Notes: a model not told the origin generated them from the sequence alone. A DNA stretch of 64,000 nt from Marinobacterium ramblicola (GCF_019084545.1 NZ_JAHREP010000004.1:124001-188000), one strand, 5' to 3'; shown: positions 19,595-28,637, numbered from the stretch's first letter. Translations and numbers: made by a program.

Positions 19595-19613
19595 GGGTGG
19601 AAGGAAGATTTTT

Positions 19614-20108
19614 CTACCTTTTATCAGCCGAGTCGTCCTTATCCTTGTCGACGATCTCTCCTTCGATCACGTCACCGTTGCGCTCGTAGCGACGCGGCTC
19701 ACCGGGCCCGTCCTGGTGAAAACCGCCCATACCACCCTGCGCCCGGGAAGCGACGATCACCGTAAAACGGCTCATCAGCAAGCGTGCGAACGCCTGGCGT
19801 AGCGGCGGTATCAGGCAGCTGAAGCCAATCACATCGGTCACAAAACCCGGCGTCACCAGCAGCGCACCGCCAACCGCCAGCACTATCCCCTCGACCATCT
19901 CCTGCCCCGGCAGCTCCTGACGATCCATACGCTGCTGGGCGCGGCTCAGGGTCGCCAGCCCCTGATGCCTGAGCATATTGACGCCGATGAAGGCCGACAA
20001 CAGCACCAACCCGACGGTGTACCAGGCACCGATCGCCTGCCCGACCTTAAGCAAGAGGGTAATTTCGATGATCGGCAGAATGACAAACAGGAGAAAAAGG
20101 AAGCGCAT
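19614..20108 (-). CDS. fxsA: FxsA family membrane protein
   Basis: A 164-residue FxsA family protein: hydrophobic segments at about 3-20, 25-45 and 72-98 with the family block LPIIEITLLLKVGQAIG and GIVLAVGGALLVTPGFVTD, then a polar Asp/Lys/Arg-rich tail. E. coli FxsA overproduction relieves F exclusion of phage T7, but its normal role is unclear. It lies upstream of groES as in many gammaproteobacteria. The strong heat-shock promoter between them makes groESL at least partly independent. Confidence 0.9.
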   Translation of the reverse strand: MRFLFLLFVILPIIEITLLLKVGQAIGAWYTVGLVLLSAFIGVNMLRHQGLATLSRAQQRMDRQELPGQEMVEGIVLAVGGALLVTPGFVTDVIGFSCLIPPLRQAFARLLMSRFTVIVASRAQGGMGGFHQDGPGEPRRYERNGDVIEGEIVDKDKDDSADKR

Positions 20109-20244
20109 TGCATATCTCGTTAGTTAACAGCAGCTACAAGACTAACAGAGTGCGACACACAACAGTAACCGATGGCAGCAAGCACACCGCAAACCGCCGC
20201 CTCAATTGCGACCAATTGGCTATATGAACGCTGAACAGTCCCTC

Positions 20245-20308
20245 GCAAAATGAATTTTGCTGCAATACGGAAATTCTGTGTTGCAGCGCAACATATTGCG
20301 ACGCACAA
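20245..20308. repeat. Cluster of TTGC/GCAA inverted repeats upstream of the SDR gene
   Basis: Within 64 bases are GCAAAAT-GA-ATTTTGC (20245-20260), TTGCTGCAA (20257-20265), TTGCAGCGCAA inside TGTTGC-AGC-GCAACA (20279-20293), and TTGCGACGCACAA (20296-20308). They end about 58 bases before the SDR start and may be operator sites for an unknown regulator. Confidence 0.45.
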
Positions 20309-20366
20309 TGAGCACTGTACGCAAAACAACCAGAACTGTGATAACGCCCCCTAGAGGACAGGCAAT

Positions 20367-21128
20367 ATGGAACTGAAAGACAAGGTAATCGTAATCACCG
20401 GTGGCGGACGCGGCCTGGGTCGCGCCATGGCGCTCGAACTGGCCAGCAAGGGTGCAAAGCTGGCACTGGTCGACCTGAACCAGACGGATCTGGACGAAAC
20501 CATCGGCATGTGCGTTGAAAAGGGCGTCGAGGCACGCGGCTATGTTGCCGATATCAGCGAGGAGGCCGAGGTCGAGAAGCTGTTCACCGATATCGTCGCC
20601 GATCTGGGCACGCTGAACGGCCTGGTCAACAACGCCGGTATCACCCGAGATGGTCTGTTCGTTAAAGCGAAGGATGGCCAGATCGTCGGCAAGATGTCGA
20701 AAGAGAACTGGGATCTGGTACTCAAGGTCAACCTGACCGGTACCTTCTTGTGCGGTCGCGAAGCCGCCGCCAAGATGATCGAGCTGGGCACCGAGGGCTG
20801 CATCATCAACATCTCCTCGATCTCCCGCTCCGGCAACATGGGCCAGACCAACTACACCGCGACCAAGGCGGCTGTCGAAGCGATGGCGGTTACCTGGGCC
20901 AAAGAGCTGGCCCGTTACGGCATCCGTGCCGCGTCTATCGCGCCGGGTTACATCGGTACCGAGATGGTCATGGCGATGAAGCCGGAAGCCCGGGAAAAGA
21001 TCGAAGCGATGATCCCGACCAAGCGCCTTGGCAAACCCGAACATATCGCCAAGACCGTGTCCTTCATTCTCGAAAACGACTATGTCGATGGACGTTGCTT
21101 CGAGATAGACGGTGCTCTGCGCATCTGA
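20367..21128 (+). CDS. FabG-like short-chain dehydrogenase/reductase
   Basis: A 253-residue classical SDR. The NADP(H)-binding TGGGRGLG motif is at 11-18, NNAG at 88-91, and the catalytic set is N122, S150, Y163 and K167. It most resembles 3-oxoacyl-ACP/acetoacetyl-CoA reductases (FabG-like), with an insertion around AKDGQIVGKMSKENWD that is common in FabG-like paralogues. It is not in a fab cluster, so it is probably not the housekeeping FabG; polyhydroxyalkanoate or secondary fatty-acid reduction are alternatives. It stands alone, convergent with the CrtC-like lipoprotein gene, and has palindromic sites upstream. Confidence 0.9.
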   Translation: MELKDKVIVITGGGRGLGRAMALELASKGAKLALVDLNQTDLDETIGMCVEKGVEARGYVADISEEAEVEKLFTDIVADLGTLNGLVNNAGITRDGLFVKAKDGQIVGKMSKENWDLVLKVNLTGTFLCGREAAAKMIELGTEGCIINISSISRSGNMGQTNYTATKAAVEAMAVTWAKELARYGIRAASIAPGYIGTEMVMAMKPEAREKIEAMIPTKRLGKPEHIAKTVSFILENDYVDGRCFEIDGALRI

Positions 21129-21175
21129 TCCGATCTCCCCGTACCGGCACCGTCCCAAGGCGGCTGCCGGCGGCT

Positions 21176-22264
21176 TCACTTCTGCCTGGAGTAGCCCGTC
21201 ATCTCCAGATACCCTTCCCCCTGAACACTGCCCTGTACGCTGACCGGCCCCTCCCAATAGCCGAAGCGCCCCGGATTCCAGTACTCCCCGGGCCAAGAGC
21301 GGATCTCCAGTTGCAGCTGTTGTGCCGGCAACTCAAACACCCAGGCTACAGGTATACGCCCCGCTTCGGTTTGCCGGTATGTCAGCGGCCGCAACGTGAA
21401 CTCTTCCGCACCTAGAGTGCGTGACCGGCCATCAGCAGCGACCAGCGTGCCGGAAACGTAGTCTGAATCACCCCTGATCCTGAACAGCATCAGATGTCGG
21501 CCATCCGCGAGATGCAGCGCCAGCCAGTCCCACCCCTGTTGACCCGGGCGCAGATACTGGCTACTCCATTCACGATCGAGCCAGCCCTGCCCCATCACCC
21601 TGACAGACTTACCGTCAATCTCAACCTCTCCCTCGATATCGAGGGCGGGATAACTGAAATACATTGAGCCACCACCCTGCACCGATTTGGCACTGAAGCC
21701 CTGCTCACCATGCACCACCGGCGGCAGCCGCGGTGACAGGCTCAGGCGATAGCCGAATGCTGGCGTCTGAACGTCGAGCAGGTAATCGTCGGCAGCTTGC
21801 GCCTCAAAGCGCCACCGGTCGATCCAGGCGCGGAATGGCTCGACACTCACGCCAGCCTGACCGCTGCCACCCCGCGCCTGCTTGCTTGCGAACAGATGTC
21901 GATCCGGTCGGCTAAGCGCCGCGTGCGCAAGCCAGAACGTATCCCGATACCAGCCGAGATCAGTCCGCGGCTCCTGCACCGGTTTAAGACCAAGCCTGAA
22001 CAGGGTCCACTGCACGCCATAGGCTTCGCCGCCCTCGGCCTGCAGATTGGCGGTCAGGTACCACCACTCGAGTCGGAACTCGGGATGCACTCCCATGTCC
22101 GCGGGCAGGTTGATCGGCATTCCAGCCTGCGCCTGGCGAAATCCATCCCCCGGGGCATTCAGCAGCGTCGACAGATCGCTCTGCGTCTCGCCCTGTCCAC
22201 AGCCATTCAGCGTCAACATCGAGAACGTCGCCACTAGCGACGCCAACAGGTTACGCCTACTCAT
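21176..22264 (-). CDS. CrtC/AttH-like lipoprotein (lipocalin-like hydrolase family)
   Basis: A 362-residue lipoprotein with a lipobox LNGC ending in Cys22. The HPEFRLEWWYLTANL motif near residues 60-74 and later GWLDREWSSQYL and QQGWDWLALHLADGR identify the CrtC/AttH family, related to carotenoid 1,2-hydratase with a double lipocalin-like fold. In AttEFGH-type loci this protein accompanies an ABC exporter. Here its start overlaps the permease stop by 8 bases, so it is the third gene of such an operon. The substrate is unknown; handling of a hydrophobic molecule in the envelope is plausible. Confidence 0.9.
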   Translation of the reverse strand: MSRRNLLASLVATFSMLTLNGCGQGETQSDLSTLLNAPGDGFRQAQAGMPINLPADMGVHPEFRLEWWYLTANLQAEGGEAYGVQWTLFRLGLKPVQEPRTDLGWYRDTFWLAHAALSRPDRHLFASKQARGGSGQAGVSVEPFRAWIDRWRFEAQAADDYLLDVQTPAFGYRLSLSPRLPPVVHGEQGFSAKSVQGGGSMYFSYPALDIEGEVEIDGKSVRVMGQGWLDREWSSQYLRPGQQGWDWLALHLADGRHLMLFRIRGDSDYVSGTLVAADGRSRTLGAEEFTLRPLTYRQTEAGRIPVAWVFELPAQQLQLEIRSWPGEYWNPGRFGYWEGPVSVQGSVQGEGYLEMTGYSRQK

Positions 22265-24590
22265 TTTTCAGTGTCTCCAGCCGCACAGGATCGCCTACCG
22301 CAGCCCCCACCAAAGCACCGATCAGCGCGCAGATCAGCCATACCTGCAACCAATAGCCGGGATAGAGCCCCAGCGGCAGTGTCCAGCCGAATGCGGCCGG
22401 GTTCACCTTCGCTACCAGTACCCAGCCGAGCCCTACCCCCAGCGGCGTCGCGAGCAGCGCCAGCAGCAGAGTCAACACCAGGGCGTGAGTCACCAGGCGC
22501 CAGCGCAACGCACGCTTTTCGATTCCCGCCACATATAGCAGGGTGTAGTGTGGCTGACGTAACCGAAACAACCTGAACCCCATCAGCGCCAGCACCGCCG
22601 CGGCCAATACCAGGGTGAGCAGGTTCAGCGTTCGCGTCAGCTGGAAGGTCCGGGCAAAAACCGCCTGGGCTCGCTGCAGCAGCAACGCTCGCTGTTGCCA
22701 GCGGCTCCCCTCCAGCCAGGGCTGCGCCGGCACTCCCGATCCCGGCGCAACGCCTGCCTTGAGTCCAAGCACGAAGGTGGTGTATTGCTCTGGCACCGCC
22801 TGCGGCAGCACCTCGAGCGGCAACACCACCTCACCGGCTGGACGGCCGTAATCGGCGTACACACCCTGCACCCGGCGGCGCACACGCTTGTCGCCCAAGG
22901 TGATGTCGAGCCACTGACCCAAGCCTATCCGCTGCCGCCTGGCCAGCTGTTCGTTGATCAGCACACCGGACCCGCGCAAACTGTCCCAGGGGTTGTTCTC
23001 CGCCTGCAAAAAACGCCAACCCGCGAGCAGCGGAGAGCCGGGATCCACGGCCAGCAGGTCGTTAGGACGGCCATCGACCAGTACCTGCCCCCGCGTCATC
23101 GGCAGCACCTCGGCAACCCCCGCCAACTGCGTCAGTCGCTCTCGCCAAAGACTCGCCGACACCTGACGCCCCGGATCGAGATACAGGTCGCCCTGCAACC
23201 GCTGCTCAAGCCAGCGCGTGAAGGTGGTTTCGAAACCGCTGACCATCGCCTGCACGCCGATGGCGGAAGCGATAGCCAGGGTCAGCGCCAGCAGCGGCAA
23301 ACGCAGCAAACGGCACAGTGCCGCCATTTCCGAGCAGGACCACTCCAGCAGCACACCCTTGCTCAAGTGCTGCAGCCAGGCCAGCCCCCACCCCACACCG
23401 GCCGGCACCAGGAGACCGGCCCCCAACAGACAGAGCCCAGTCATAGCAAAGAGCAACTGCAACTGATCCGTCATCAGCAAACCGGCACCACCGACTATCG
23501 CCAGAGCAGCGCCTATCCACGCCGGATACCAGGAGCCTGTCCATGCGGCGCGCCGACCGATCTCCTCTCCTGGCCCCGATCGCACCAGGTCCACACCGGC
23601 CCAGCCGATTAGAAGCAGCAGCACCAGCGCCAACTCGACCCAGATCTGCAACATGGGCCCCGCTTCACCCAACGCGTTCAGACTGAACAGACTGGCCAGG
23701 GTACTGCCGATCCCCTCTGCCAGGCTCCGGGCCAGCCACTGGCCCAGCCAAAGGCCAACTGCGCCGCCCAGCAGCGCCAGCAGCAGCGCTTCGATCAACA
23801 GAGACAGCCTTAGCCGCCACTGCTCCACGCCCAGGCGGTGCAGCAAACGCATTGTGCGCCGACGCTGCTCCAGCTCCAGCAGGTAGACACTGCGCAGCAG
23901 CAGTGCTGCCACCAGCAGCGCCAGCCAGCCAAGTGCATCCAGACTGAACAGGAAACTGTCCACCAGTGAGCCGGGATCGACGCCGTAATCCACCAGCGCC
24001 GATCTATAGCCCGACGGCAGCGCCGCTGATGTCGGCAGCAGCAGAGCGAGCCTGCCCACGCCATTAGAATCGAGTCGTGCCGCATCGGCGATATCGGTCA
24101 GCAATACGCCACGCGGCAAGGTTTCCATCTCGGCGAGAGGGTACGCCGCAGATGCGGCACGCGGTAGCGCTCTCCAAAGCCGGAGACTGTCAGCCGTTCC
24201 CCAGAGGGCGACCTGCGTCGGCGCCGCCAGCAGCTGTTCGACCACTTGCGTCTGCGGCTTCGGCATCCGCAGGCAGTCGGCGGTGAGCGGATCTATCCCC
24301 AACACCGACAGCTGCTCGGTCAGCGGCACAAGCAGGCGCGGCGTCACGCAGACTCCGGACCGGCGCAACCGTGCGAAATCACTCACCTGCAACGCTCTTC
24401 CGTCTTCGCGTTCCACCTCGAAGTAGGTCTGCAGCGCGGCATTGGACAGCGCGAGTGCACTGCTCGCCCGCCCGGTCAGACTCTGGATCCCACTCCACAG
24501 CGCGCCGGCACAGGCCAGGATCGACAGCAGGCCGAGCAGTTGACCTGGATGACGCCGGTACTGGCTCAAAAATACGGAGATCAGTGCCAT
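22257..24590 (-). CDS. ABC transporter permease with two FtsX-type domains
   Basis: A 777-residue FtsX/MacB-superfamily permease. Membrane segments appear at about 12-32, 215-235, 260-290, 310-330, 350-405, 425-450, 655-675, 697-725 and 743-765, with large periplasmic parts between the first two and at 450-650. That is the duplicated YbbP-like layout, equivalent to a fusion of two AttF/AttG-type permeases. Such systems use ATP to move lipids or lipoproteins or to drive envelope work rather than for import. The start at 24590 overlaps the ATPase stop by 10 bases. I reject the 14-codon longer start since it would lie deeper in the ATPase gene. Confidence 0.9.
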   Translation of the reverse strand: MALISVFLSQYRRHPGQLLGLLSILACAGALWSGIQSLTGRASSALALSNAALQTYFEVEREDGRALQVSDFARLRRSGVCVTPRLLVPLTEQLSVLGIDPLTADCLRMPKPQTQVVEQLLAAPTQVALWGTADSLRLWRALPRAASAAYPLAEMETLPRGVLLTDIADAARLDSNGVGRLALLLPTSAALPSGYRSALVDYGVDPGSLVDSFLFSLDALGWLALLVAALLLRSVYLLELEQRRRTMRLLHRLGVEQWRLRLSLLIEALLLALLGGAVGLWLGQWLARSLAEGIGSTLASLFSLNALGEAGPMLQIWVELALVLLLLIGWAGVDLVRSGPGEEIGRRAAWTGSWYPAWIGAALAIVGGAGLLMTDQLQLLFAMTGLCLLGAGLLVPAGVGWGLAWLQHLSKGVLLEWSCSEMAALCRLLRLPLLALTLAIASAIGVQAMVSGFETTFTRWLEQRLQGDLYLDPGRQVSASLWRERLTQLAGVAEVLPMTRGQVLVDGRPNDLLAVDPGSPLLAGWRFLQAENNPWDSLRGSGVLINEQLARRQRIGLGQWLDITLGDKRVRRRVQGVYADYGRPAGEVVLPLEVLPQAVPEQYTTFVLGLKAGVAPGSGVPAQPWLEGSRWQQRALLLQRAQAVFARTFQLTRTLNLLTLVLAAAVLALMGFRLFRLRQPHYTLLYVAGIEKRALRWRLVTHALVLTLLLALLATPLGVGLGWVLVAKVNPAAFGWTLPLGLYPGYWLQVWLICALIGALVGAAVGDPVRLETLKNE

Positions 24591-25252
24591 GTCCGCAAGG
24601 CTCCATCCACCAGCTCCAGCACCCGGTCGCATCGGCGCGCCAACTGCAGGTTATGAGTCACGATCAGCGCGCTCAGGTGTCCTGCCTGCACCCGGTCAAA
24701 GAACAGTTGCATCACCCGCTCCGCATTGTGGATATCCAGGCTGCCGGTCGGTTCATCCGCCAGGATCAGCTCCGGCGCGGTCGCAAACGCGCAAGCCAGC
24801 GCCGCACGCTGTCGCTGACCACCCGATAGCTGGTCCGGATAGCGCCCCGCCATGGCAGCAATCTCCAGCGCCTCCAGCAGCACCTCGTCATCACCATCGC
24901 CGCGACCCGCCAAGTGTCGACGAAACGCCAGGTTACGCGCCACGTTGAGCGTTGGGATCAGGTTGCCGTCCTGAAACAGGGTGGCGATACGCGAGCGCCT
25001 CAGCGCGGCCAGATCTCGCCCGTTCATGCTAGCCAGATCGGCACCGAACAACTGCAGACGGCCGCTGTCCGGGCGCAACAAGCCGTTGAACAGGTTCAGC
25101 AGCGTGCTTTTCCCCGAGCCCGACGGCCCCACCACTGCCACCGCTTCACCGCTGTGCAGAGTCAGGTTGAGTCCGTGCAGAACCCGGATCGTTTCTCGCC
25201 CGCTGATGTAGGACTTCGAAACGCCCTCCGCCTGGATCAGGATCTGCCCCAT
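24581..25252 (-). CDS. ABC transporter ATP-binding protein (LolD/MacB/YbbA type)
   Basis: A 223-residue ABC ATPase. Walker A is GPSGSGKST near residues 41-49, the signature is LSGGQRQRAALACA, and Walker B is LILADEPTGSLD. The ADEPTGSLD form is typical of the MacB/LolD/FtsE/YbbA group, which pairs with FtsX-type permeases such as the next gene. I start at MGQILIQAEGVSKSY, the canonical length. It is the first gene of a three-gene operon: ATPase, fused permease, CrtC-like lipoprotein. Confidence 0.95.
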   Translation of the reverse strand: MGQILIQAEGVSKSYISGRETIRVLHGLNLTLHSGEAVAVVGPSGSGKSTLLNLFNGLLRPDSGRLQLFGADLASMNGRDLAALRRSRIATLFQDGNLIPTLNVARNLAFRRHLAGRGDGDDEVLLEALEIAAMAGRYPDQLSGGQRQRAALACAFATAPELILADEPTGSLDIHNAERVMQLFFDRVQAGHLSALIVTHNLQLARRCDRVLELVDGALRTWH

Positions 25253-25370
25253 ACGCGCTCCTTCAACGCCAACCCATACTGCAGTATAGAGTCCCACCGT
25301 CGCTGTTTCGGTTGAGCTGCGCAGGCGTATATACTCCGGGCTTTATATTCACCCGACACAGGTTCAACGC

Positions 25371-26714
25371 ATGCCCAGCTCATGGAAGGCCACCTTCGAC
25401 CGTTATCGCGACATCCGCCTGCTGTGGATCTTCCTGATGGGGTGCTCAAGCGGCTTTCCGTTCGTACTGATCGGCAGCACGCTGAGCGGCTGGCTGGCCG
25501 ACGATGGCATCAGTCGCGCCGAGATCGGCCTGCTGGGGTCGGTGGCCACCGTGTACGCCATCAACTTTCTCTGGGCACCGCTGGTGGACCGGGTCCATCT
25601 ACCCCTGCTCGGCCGACTCGGCCAACGCCGCAGCTGGATACTGTTGACCCAGGCACTGATGCTGATGCTGGTACTGCTTATCGCCGGCTTGGATCCGAGC
25701 CAGAACCTGCTGCTGACTGGCGCCCTGTTCCTGGCCGTAGCGACCAGCTCCGCGACCCAGGACGTGGCCGTGGACGCCTTTCGCATCGACCAGTTCGCGC
25801 CGCACGAAAAGGAGAAACTACCCCCGGCAGCAGCGATGTCGATTATCGGCTGGTGGACCGGCTACTCCTGGCCCGGCTACCTGGCGTTTGTACAGGCGGA
25901 CCGGATCGGCTGGAACGGGGTCTACCTGCTGATGGCGGGTGTGCTGGTGCTGTTGATGGTCTGTACGCTGATCGTGCGTGAGCCCAGCAGCGACCGTGAC
26001 CGACTGCAGCACCGTGCGGAGGAGAGCTACCAACAGCGACTGCATGCGTCATCTGTCCTGGCCTGGATAACGGTGACGCTGATCGAGCCCTTCGCCGAGT
26101 TCTTCCGTAAAAACGGCGTGCGGGTGGCACTGATGCTGATGCTGTTCATCTTCCTGTTCAAGGTCGGCGAGGCGTTTCTCGGCCGCATGTCGATCGTGTT
26201 CTACAAAGAGGTGGGCTTCAGTAACGCCCAGATCGGTGAGTACACCAAGATGTTCGGCTGGTTCATCACCGTCACCTTCACGCTGATCGGCAGCGCTTTC
26301 AATACCCGTTTCGGCGTAGTCCGCGGCCTGCTGCTCGGCGGCAGCGCCATGGCCGCGAGTAACCTGATGTTCGCAATCATCGCCGCCGCCGGGCCGGTGG
26401 AGTGGCTGCTGGTGCTGACCCTGATCGTCGATAACTTCACCACCGCCTTCTCCACCGTCGCCTTCGTCTCCTTCCTGACCCTGCTCACCGGGCGCGCCTT
26501 CAGCGCCACCCAGTACGCCCTGCTCGCATCTCTCGGCAACCTGAGCCGCACCACACTGGCCGGACTCAGCGGCTACACAGTGGACTGGCTCGGCAGCTGG
26601 GAGCGTTTCTTTGTGGTCACCGCGCTGATGGTGCTGCCCTCACTGCTGATGCTGTGGACCCTACGGCACCGATTCAATCATATCGCGGCAAACGCTCACG
26701 CCGAGGGGCACTGA
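25371..26714 (+). CDS. AmpG-type major facilitator permease
   Basis: A 447-residue transporter with 12 to 14 predicted membrane helices, matching the AmpG family, which brings anhydromuropeptides into the cytoplasm for wall recycling. Family features are DIRLLWIFLMGCSSGFPFVLIGSTLSGW-like sequence at the start, INFLWAPLVDR near 64-74, and SATQDVAVDAFRID near 124-137. It is divergent from the ABC operon. No amidase or AmpR-like regulator gene is beside it, so the exact substrate is inferred from family only. Confidence 0.88.
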   Translation: MPSSWKATFDRYRDIRLLWIFLMGCSSGFPFVLIGSTLSGWLADDGISRAEIGLLGSVATVYAINFLWAPLVDRVHLPLLGRLGQRRSWILLTQALMLMLVLLIAGLDPSQNLLLTGALFLAVATSSATQDVAVDAFRIDQFAPHEKEKLPPAAAMSIIGWWTGYSWPGYLAFVQADRIGWNGVYLLMAGVLVLLMVCTLIVREPSSDRDRLQHRAEESYQQRLHASSVLAWITVTLIEPFAEFFRKNGVRVALMLMLFIFLFKVGEAFLGRMSIVFYKEVGFSNAQIGEYTKMFGWFITVTFTLIGSAFNTRFGVVRGLLLGGSAMAASNLMFAIIAAAGPVEWLLVLTLIVDNFTTAFSTVAFVSFLTLLTGRAFSATQYALLASLGNLSRTTLAGLSGYTVDWLGSWERFFVVTALMVLPSLLMLWTLRHRFNHIAANAHAEGH

Positions 26715-26761
26715 CCCGCACTGGCCGCAGACTCGAATCGCTCATCTGTCGATTTTCCTTA

Positions 26762-26790
26762 TTGCAAATGATATTGATTATCATTAGTAT
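26762..26790 (+). promoter_or_regulatory. Promoter with embedded Fur box
   Basis: GATATTGATTATCATTAGT at 26770-26788 matches 15 of 19 positions of the Fur consensus. It lies between a TTGCAA -35 (26762-26767) and a TAGTAT -10 (26785-26790) separated by exactly 17 bp. A repressor bound here would block RNA polymerase directly. The only gene downstream is the cysteine-rich protein at 26829. Confidence 0.8.
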
Positions 26791-26828
26791 CGATTTGACC
26801 GATTTTTAATCGCCACAAGGAGTGACCG

Positions 26829-27086
26829 ATGGCTTATCAAATCGATGCCTGGCTGGAGCGCAAAGATCCTGAATTGCGGGTGACGCTCAGGAATACCGGC
26901 GTGGTGCTGCTGCACTGGCACAGTGAGGAGCTCAAGCCGATGCTGGAATCGGGCTTGCTGAATGCGGGAGATTTTTGCTGCTGTCAGGGCAGGGAGAAGG
27001 AGCTGGTGCGCGAACTGTTCCTGATCGCCTGCATGGAGGAGGGGCGTTGCGAGCAGTGCCGCTACGGCGCCGGGGAGAAGCACTAA
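26829..27086 (+). CDS. Fur-controlled small cysteine-rich protein, unknown function
   Basis: I do not recognise the family. The 85-residue protein has no signal peptide or membrane segment and carries six cysteines in its second half: three in a row at 50-52, then C68 and C74xxC77, with a C-terminal His. This arrangement could hold an iron-sulfur cluster or a metal, but it is not the bacterioferritin-associated ferredoxin pattern. AAGGAGTG lies 4 bases before the ATG. The strong Fur box in its promoter argues for a role in iron starvation or iron homeostasis. Confidence 0.8.
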   Translation: MAYQIDAWLERKDPELRVTLRNTGVVLLHWHSEELKPMLESGLLNAGDFCCCQGREKELVRELFLIACMEEGRCEQCRYGAGEKH

Positions 27087-27107
27087 GCCTCTCCCCCGCA
27101 GTCCAGA

Positions 27108-27590
27108 TCAGTCGCGGAAGTTATTGAACTGTAGCGGCAGCTCGATATCGGCCTCGCGCAAAAGGGCCATGGCGGCCTGCAGATCGTCGCGCTTTTTACC
27201 GGTCACGCGTACCTTTTCACCCTGGATCTGCGACTGCACCTTAAGCTTGCTCTCCTTGATCAACTTGGTGATCTTCTTCGCCATCGCCTGATCCAGCCCC
27301 TGCTTGAGCACCACCTGCTGGGTCGCCTTGACGCCGCTGACATCCGGGTCCTTGACCTCCATGCACTTGATGTCGATCTTACGCCCGGTCAGCTTGCCGC
27401 GCAGCACCTCGAGCATCTGCTGCAGCTGGAAATCCACCTCGGCGGTCAGGGTGACGGTATCGTCCTGCATCTCGAACTCCGCCTTCACGCCCTTGAAATC
27501 ATAGCGCTGCTGAATTTCGCGGTTGGCCTGGTCCACCGCGTTGGTGACTTCATGCATATCCAGCTCGGATACGATGTCGAACGAGGGCAT
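27108..27590 (-). CDS. yajQ: YajQ family cyclic di-GMP-binding protein
   Basis: A 160-residue YajQ family protein: [21 protein letters not shown] at the start, QRYDFKG near 28-34, and [11 protein letters not shown] and [15 protein letters not shown] later. Members bind nucleotides, and some are cyclic di-GMP effectors that touch transcription factors. AGGAGA lies 7 bases before the ATG at 27590, while the upstream in-frame TTG would be too close to it, so I take the ATG. It is divergent from panE and stands alone. Confidence 0.95.
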   Translation of the reverse strand: MPSFDIVSELDMHEVTNAVDQANREIQQRYDFKGVKAEFEMQDDTVTLTAEVDFQLQQMLEVLRGKLTGRKIDIKCMEVKDPDVSGVKATQQVVLKQGLDQAMAKKITKLIKESKLKVQSQIQGEKVRVTGKKRDDLQAAMALLREADIELPLQFNNFRD

Positions 27591-27707
27591 CTTCAATCTC
27601 CTGATCTACGGTGAAAACGGGGCAGAGTCTGACGACCCGTTTCCGGGGGTTCTGTCGGGTTGCCGGCGCCGCTATCATAGCGCTTTCTGGAGCGATGGAG
27701 AGAGCCG

Positions 27708-28637
27708 ATGCGCTGGCATATTCTCGGCGCGGGTGCGATAGGCTGCCTGTTCGCCGAACGACTGACCCGAGCCGGTATCGCAGTGACCCTGCTGCTGCGC
27801 GATGAAGCGCAGCTCGACAGGCTGAATCAACGCGGTTGTCAGGTACGCGTGCAACGGGATAACGCCTGGCACACAGCCCAAGTCGATGCCGAACCGATCT
27901 CCGCGAGCGGCGACATTCAGCATCTGCTGGTCACCACCAAGGCGTATGATTCGATCGACGCAATTAATGCCATATCGCCCCGGCTCACGCCGGATGCGCA
28001 AATCCTACTGCTTCAGAACGGATATGGCCACCAGCAAAAAAGCGCCGCAGCCCTGTTTCCGCGTCCGGTGTGGGCCGGTATCACCACCTCCGGTGCTCGC
28101 CGCACCGCTGCGTTCGAGGTGATTCAGTCCGGCGAGGGCCAGACCCTGGTCGGTCGGCTCAATCCACCGGCCGATGCCGGCGCCCGCTATCCCGACGGCT
28201 GGGATCGACTGGATCACCCGGTCCAGATCAGCCGCGATATCAACCATGCCCTGTGGCAAAAACTGGCGATCAACGCCGCCATCAACCCGCTGACGGCGCT
28301 GCATGGCTGCCGAAACGGAGAGCTGCTTGGAGCCGAGTACAGCGACGAGTTGACAGCGCTCTGTAGCGAGATCGAACGGGTGGCAGCGGCCTGCGCCCAG
28401 CCCCTGTTCGATACGCCGCTGCTTGAGCAGGTCCGGCAAGTGGCTACCAACACCGCACACAACCGCTCGTCGATGCTGGAGGACCTCCGCAGCGGTCGGC
28501 GCACCGAGATCGAGCAGATCACCGGCTTCCTCTGTGCTGCAGCCCGGGAGGTCGGGGTTGAAACCCCATTGAACACACGCCTGTTGAATGCGGTACGCTT
28601 TGAGCAAAGCCTCAACACCCGAGAGGAACCGGTATGA
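27708..28637 (+). CDS. panE: 2-dehydropantoate 2-reductase
   Basis: A 309-residue ketopantoate reductase family protein that reduces 2-dehydropantoate to pantoate with NADPH in the pantothenate/CoA route. The nucleotide-binding GAGAIG is at 7-12, TTKAYD and LLQNGYG follow, and the catalytic-lysine segment WQKLAINAAINPLTAL and a downstream SSMLEDLRSGRRTEI block are conserved. GGAG is 7 bases before the ATG. Its stop overlaps the ppk2 start (ATGA), so the two are translationally coupled, although their pathways are not obviously related. Confidence 0.93.
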   Translation: MRWHILGAGAIGCLFAERLTRAGIAVTLLLRDEAQLDRLNQRGCQVRVQRDNAWHTAQVDAEPISASGDIQHLLVTTKAYDSIDAINAISPRLTPDAQILLLQNGYGHQQKSAAALFPRPVWAGITTSGARRTAAFEVIQSGEGQTLVGRLNPPADAGARYPDGWDRLDHPVQISRDINHALWQKLAINAAINPLTALHGCRNGELLGAEYSDELTALCSEIERVAAACAQPLFDTPLLEQVRQVATNTAHNRSSMLEDLRSGRRTEIEQITGFLCAAAREVGVETPLNTRLLNAVRFEQSLNTREEPV

